9,542 bases of DNA from NCBI GenBank assembly GCA_031274045.1, contig JAISQS010000668.1, positions 1 to 9,542 on the forward strand. Direction: 5' to 3'. This DNA is from Planctomycetaceae bacterium (GTDB lineage Bacteria > Planctomycetota > Planctomycetia > Pirellulales > Thermoguttaceae). The translations under genes and the position numbers were made by a program. Of this stretch, positions 6,640 to 9,542 are shown piece by piece. Under the pieces are notes generated by a model. It saw only the letters and a list, made by a program, of their open reading frames with translations. It was not told where the DNA came from and ran no database searches. How positions within the stretch are numbered: position 1 is the stretch's first letter; each line of letters starts with the position of its first letter.

Positions 6640-6671
6640 CCGCACAAAACACGCAACACGGTATTGTGCGG
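6640..6671. repeat. CCGCACAA/TTGTGCGG inverted repeat between convergent genes
   Basis: CCGCACAA (6640-6647) and TTGTGCGG (6664-6671) form a perfect 8-bp stem with a 16-base loop, followed by A6 on the plus strand. It lies 34 bases beyond the lipoprotein stop on the minus strand. With no T-run in that direction it is not a standard intrinsic terminator. It may be a transcript 3'-end stabiliser. Confidence 0.4.
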
Positions 6672-6705
6672 AAAAAATGCCAAAGCCCCAATCACGCAAA
6701 AAGTA

Positions 6706-7131
6706 TTATTCGCTCTCTGCTGATGTTGCTTTTTTGATCACTATGTTGTAGGTTGTTTCTTTGCCGGATTTGACTTCAAAACTCAGATTCGATTCACTGG
6801 CAGACCGATACTCTTTCGGCAACCGGTATGTTGTAACAGGTAATTGTCCGCGTTCTTTTGTCGGCGTGACAACCTTTGACCCGTTAATCCATACTTTGTA
6901 AACTCCATCAGGAAGTCCTCTATAAGTTTCATCCCTAGTTTGGTATCTACCGTCTTTATTTATTTGGGCGGTGTATGTATTGGTATCGTTTTGAAATACC
7001 ACTCCGCCAAAATTGACCGGTGTACCATCATCGAAATTTACCGTTCCCGTAATCAACGTAGTCTTTGAACCGCAACCAACGGCACAAACTAATACGAGAA
7101 GTAAACTACAAATAAATATTTTTCTTGTCAT
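6706..7131 (-). CDS. Small lipoprotein with carboxypeptidase-regulatory-like domain
   Basis: This 141-residue protein starts MTRKIF, has a hydrophobic stretch (about 6-18) and a lipobox AVGC with the lipidated Cys at residue 20, so it should be membrane-anchored outside the cytoplasm. The mature part (TLITGTVNFDDGTPVNFGGV, then INKDGRY and GLPDGVYKVWI) has the pattern of the Ig-like carboxypeptidase-regulatory fold common in small planctomycete lipoproteins. These often lie next to DUF1559 genes, and this one follows such a gene by 62 bases on the same strand. ATG 7131 is the only sensible start. No clear Shine-Dalgarno is visible, so coupling to or cotranscription with DUF1559 is likely. Its precise role is unknown, and I infer a cell-surface partner of the DUF1559 protein. 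Confidence 0.8.
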   Translation of the reverse strand: MTRKIFICSLLLVLVCAVGCGSKTTLITGTVNFDDGTPVNFGGVVFQNDTNTYTAQINKDGRYQTRDETYRGLPDGVYKVWINGSKVVTPTKERGQLPVTTYRLPKEYRSASESNLSFEVKSGKETTYNIVIKKATSAESE

Positions 7132-7169
7132 TTTAATTTAACTAATGTTTGTTGATGTTTGAAAATTTT

Positions 7170-7192
7170 TTACATTACAAAAGTGAATGTAA
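7170..7192 (-). other. Stem-loop between the DUF1559 and lipoprotein genes
   Basis: TTACATT (7170-7176) and AATGTAA (7186-7192) form a 7-bp AT-rich stem with a 9-base loop just after the DUF1559 stop. In the direction of transcription it is followed by A residues rather than T, so it should not terminate and is compatible with cotranscription of the two genes. Confidence 0.35.
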
Positions 7193-7193
7193 G

Positions 7194-8511
7194 TTAAGGC
7201 ATTGATACTGGTCTGTCATCTTGAACATGTCCGAGCAAGAAGAACAAATGGAGGTTTATTGTGTACGGTATTTGATGTACACTCCCGTCTCCCGCCAGAA
7301 AGTTTGCAACGTTTAAGTGATTACTCCCCCACGCGCGTGACGTACCGCACCAACCTTGAGTCCAAATTGGCGTATCAGCCGGAACTCCTTGTGTAACTGC
7401 CGCACTCCAACTTACCCCGCCTTTCGCAAACGGAGCATGACCGCAATCTTCCGGAGCAATAACACGAGCCAAGCCGAAAACTTGGTTCAACTCGCCATAC
7501 GATCCATCACCAGCACCCAACCAACCGCCATCCCACGAACGAGCAGCTTCCGTATTCTTATTCAAAGCCCATTCGGGAATGTGTTTTTCTCCAACAAGCA
7601 GTTGATTTGACAAACCATCACTTATCCACGAAAAAGTATCGCGAGGTTGCCAAGAGCTGACATACGGAGCATCAGAATATTTGCCCAATCCGGTACAACT
7701 GGCATCGTCATGAAAAGTCAAAACGGAAACGCGGAAAGGTCCACGTTGATCGTTTACTTTTGGTCCCGTCCAGTCATCAGTCACAGTACAAAATACAGCA
7801 GAATACATACCACTACCATCCGCATAACTGCCGAAAGGAGTTCCGCTGCCTATACCATCACCATTCAAAGATACAATAGCTATGTAGTCAGCACGAGGAC
7901 CAATCATAGCAGCATCTGCCGCGTCGCCATCCGTATAACCGGGTTTAGAACGACGCGACGGACAAGCAAGAAATGAAATTCCTGCCAGACCTTTTTTTTG
8001 TTCCGCAGGCAAATTCCGCCACCATTGGTCACCGGTAATGCCCGGACTTGAGCTAAAATCCAGAAAACCGCCAGATGCTGAAGCCGCTTCGTAAAGTGCG
8101 GCTTGTTCCATGTATGGAAACATCAAAACGAGCATTGAGCCTCGTGTTGATAAAACCGTAACCGGCGGCAAACCATCGCGGCTATCATGGAAACTGTGAA
8201 CAGCTATGCCAAGCTGTTTCAAGTTGTTTGTACATTGGGTACGCCTTGCAGCTTCGCGCGCCACCTGAACGGCGGGCAAAAGAATCGCAATCAAGACTCC
8301 AATAATCGCGATTACAACAAGAAGCTCAACAAGAGTAAACCCAAAACACCCCAGAGGTTTTGTGAGAGAGTATCCGAGAAATTTATCGCTACCGTAAATT
8401 TTACGTCGATAGCGTACCCCCCCCCCCCCTGCCTATTTTAACATTGTTGATTTCGCCGCTAAATTGGGCTGAAATCCCTACATAAAACATGTTGAAAATA
8501 GTCTTTTTCAT
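7194..8511 (-). CDS. DUF1559 protein with type IV prepilin-like N-terminus, frame broken at a poly-G tract
   Basis: From ATG 8511, placed after AGAAAGGA, the frame reads MKKTIFNMFYVGISAQFSGE and on to a G13 tract, after which it hits TAA at 8403-8401 (36 residues). The rest of the gene continues in another frame, open from 8432 to the stop at 7194: RYRRK, then KPLGCFG, the prepilin motif FTLVELLVVIAIIGVLIAILLPAVQ, AREAARRTQCTNNLKQLG, SDGLSNQLLVGEKHIPEW and NFLAGDGSVHQIPYTI. These are standard DUF1559 landmarks. With 12 (or 15) G the two parts join, and with 12 the product is 438 residues. A prepilin peptidase site after Gly57 (CFG/FTLVE) implies an unusually long leader. As written, the frame carrying the motif has no ATG, GTG or TTG before it; the first, TTG 8294, lies inside the hydrophobic helix. 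The gene is phase-off, decayed or mis-sequenced. Confidence 0.8.
8417..8429 (-). repeat. G13 homopolymer in the DUF1559 leader (candidate phase-variation tract)
   Basis: There are thirteen consecutive C on the plus strand, hence 13 G in the coding strand, 83-95 bases into the gene. No other run of C or G in the window approaches this length. Lengths of 3n (12, 15) join the start to the body. Length 13 gives a 36-residue peptide. Length 14 enters the third frame and would give about 66 residues with a hydrophobic end. Long G tracts near start codons are the classical substrate of slipped-strand phase variation. They are also the commonest site of base-calling error. Confidence 0.75.
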
Positions 8512-8520
8512 AATTTTTTT

Positions 8521-8528
8521 TCCTTTCT
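8521..8528 (-). promoter_or_regulatory. Ribosome binding site for the DUF1559 start at 8511
   Basis: On the minus strand AGAAAGGA is followed by an A-rich gap of 9 bases and then ATG AAA AAG. It is the same site as upstream of the beta-helix gene, which supports 8511 as the genuine start although the frame breaks 95 bases later. Confidence 0.65.
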
Positions 8529-8667
8529 GATTTTTTGGTCAAAAGTATCAATAGTTTTGAACAAAGTTACGAATCTGGAAAGTTACCGCAGAGCAATTTT
8601 GCAACAAATGTCAACAAGATCAGTTACAGTCCAACGAGGTCTGTGTCTTTGAACCGAATCTATTGTT

Positions 8668-8684
8668 GTGAGTAAAATACTCAC
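8668..8684. promoter_or_regulatory. Perfect palindrome GTGAGTA-N3-TACTCAC, possible operator
   Basis: Seven-base arms with an AAA spacer form a symmetric 17-base site, about 157 bases upstream of the DUF1559 start. The size and symmetry fit a dimeric regulator's binding site, but there is no second copy in the window and no regulator gene beside it. Confidence 0.3.
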
Positions 8685-8960
8685 CAACCGACACGGCACT
8701 CACAATCTTGCCGCAACAAAAATCAAAGCGATAACACGCACATTTGAAACGGATGAATTATTTTGCAAAACAGCCGCAAAACCAACACACCACGATTCAA
8801 TCACGACTAACATAAGCGGAATGTTATCTTTATTTGAAAAAATACGCAATAGGTCTATGCAAGTTTTTTGAACTTTTTTTTTGATTTATTTTTCAGGATA
8901 ATCCCTTTAACTTTTTGTGTTGATGATGACAAATATTTGCTTTTTGACTTACAGATAGCA

Positions 8961-9204
8961 TAGTGATTTGTATCTGTCAAAATAGTCACAAGGTAATTTG
9001 TATGCCGTGAAAACCATTTTATTGCCCGCAAAATGATTTGTGTCTGTCAAAATAGTCACAAATTTTTTTGCTACCCGTGAAAATCATTTTACGGGTAGCA
9101 AAATGATATGCTAATGTCAGAATATTCACAAAATAATTTGCTACCCGTGAAACACGTTTTACGGGTAGCAAAACGATTTGCCGATGACAGAATATTCACA
9201 AAAG
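8961..9204. repeat. 70-bp tandem repeat array (3.5 units) with internal hairpins
   Basis: The units are 8961-9030, 9031-9100, 9101-9170 and a partial 9171-9204. The period is exactly 70 bases with no indels. Each unit contains GATTTG-like, TGTCA(A/G)AATA-T-CACA and TTTG-(CTACCC)-GTGAAA blocks. Units 2 and 3 carry inverted repeats TTTGCTACCCGT/ACGGGTAGCAAA (9067-9078/9091-9102 and 9137-9148/9161-9172); unit 1 has a degenerate version. The blocks between hairpins are similar to each other, unlike CRISPR spacers. The array starts 12 bases beyond the Fic gene's stop on the minus strand. Possible roles are a repetitive extragenic element, a small-RNA array or a transcript 3' structure. Confidence 0.8.
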
Positions 9205-9215
9205 ATGCCAAATCG

Positions 9216-9542
9216 CTAGTTAAAATCGTTATCACCTATAAGTTTTACCAATCTTTCAAATGCTAACAGACTTGGTACTCGACCTCTTGACGGCTCTTGC
9301 TCTTGAACAATCCCTGCTTTTTTCAACAGTGAAAGCAAACTACTGGCTGTTTTTGGGGCAAGACCTGCTTTTTTACGGAAGTCATTGCTGTGAAATATCG
9401 GTGAGGCAAAAAGAGCGTCCATGATTTTAATCGAGTATTGTGAATGGGTTACCTTTTGAATTTCCGTCTTCATTTCCTCGTATAATGTCAATATTTTTTG
9501 AACGACCTGATTATTCGTTTTGGCTTGTTCGGCAACTGCTCG
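9216..9542 (-). CDS. Fic-family protein, C-terminal winged-helix region (partial)
   Basis: The minus-strand frame is open from the window edge to TAG at 9218-9216, giving 108 residues. There is no need for the TTG at 9491, because the frame continues upstream with RAVAEQAKTNNQVVQKI in the same style. The sequence LYEEMK-EIQKVTHSQYSIKIMDALFASPIF, followed by DFRKKAGLAPKTASSLLSLLKKAGIV and a final LLAFERLVKLI, matches what I know of the winged-helix domain at the C-terminus of SoFic-type Fic proteins. The catalytic HPFxxGNGR Fic motif would lie upstream, outside the window. Full proteins of this type are about 350-380 residues and AMPylate target proteins. The helix-turn-helix may provide regulation or DNA binding. 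The 70-bp repeats start immediately after it. Confidence 0.8.
   Translation of the reverse strand, partial: RAVAEQAKTNNQVVQKILTLYEEMKTEIQKVTHSQYSIKIMDALFASPIFHSNDFRKKAGLAPKTASSLLSLLKKAGIVQEQEPSRGRVPSLLAFERLVKLIGDNDFN

Larger units (their letters stand above)
8512..8960. other. Gene-poor upstream region of the DUF1559 gene
   Basis: Some 450 bases contain no protein I would call. A 67-codon plus-strand frame (GTG 8668 to TGA 8871) lacks a ribosome site and any recognisable motif. A perfect palindrome GTGAGTA-AAA-TACTCAC (8668-8684) could be an operator. An isolated minus-strand TTGACA (8614-8609) has no matching -10 box at normal spacing. T-rich DNA at about 8863-8893 follows a weak AAGTT/AACTT stem. 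Around 8925-8960 there is a degenerate, shortened piece resembling the 70-bp repeats that follow (ends ACAGATAGCA against ACGGGTAGCA). Confidence 0.45.

Noticed and set aside
8668..8871. 67-residue plus-strand ORF
   Set aside because: GTG start without a ribosome site, no recognisable motif, and it begins exactly in a palindrome; probably chance.
8958..8980. Minus-strand promoter in repeat unit 1 (TTGACA at 8980-8975)
   Set aside because: The -35 is perfect, but the base run 17 positions on (TATCTG) is a poor -10, and unit 2 with the same -35 has no -10 at all.
8961..9204. CRISPR array
   Set aside because: The hairpin blocks recur at a regular 70 bases, but the sequences between them are similar to one another rather than unique spacers, and no cas gene is visible.

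Overview
The window most resembles a planctomycete or related PVC-group chromosome. The clearest marker is a DUF1559 protein carrying a type IV prepilin-like motif (FTLVELLVVIAIIG), paired with a small lipoprotein bearing a carboxypeptidase-regulatory-like domain. Such pairs are abundant in Planctomycetota and Lentisphaerota. No rRNA or other phylogenetic marker is present, so this rests on gene content alone.

Left part (1-4164) is accessory, defence-type DNA. It opens with the C-terminal tail of an unrecognised gene (1-146), then about 525 bases with no convincing gene. Next comes a 5'-truncated BsuBI/PstI-family restriction endonuclease (672-1193). An apparently intact AvaI/BsoBI-type type II restriction-modification operon follows: an N4-cytosine-type methyltransferase (1354-2763) overlapping the cognate endonuclease (2736-3704). 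Its predicted target is CYCGRG. A small membrane-anchored coiled-coil protein (3850-4164) lies downstream.

Middle part (4165-6604) is a 484-base repeat-bearing intergenic region with a good sigma70-type promoter, then a secreted right-handed beta-helix protein resembling carbohydrate-active enzymes (4649-6553). Two copies of a terminator-like hairpin repeat with a CAAGATGC core flank this gene.

Right part (6605-9542) is mostly minus-strand. It holds the DUF1559 gene and its lipoprotein partner, a gene-poor stretch, 3.5 tandem copies of an exact 70-bp unit with internal 12-13 bp hairpins, and the C-terminal winged-helix end of a Fic-family gene that runs off the window.

The most interesting signal is a run of 13 G (minus strand, 8429-8417) between the well-placed ATG of the DUF1559 gene (8511, with an AGAAAGGA ribosome site) and its prepilin motif. 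As sequenced the frame is broken and gives a 36-residue peptide. Losing one G restores a continuous 438-residue protein. This is the configuration expected of a phase-variable surface or secreted protein, although a homopolymer sequencing error would look the same.
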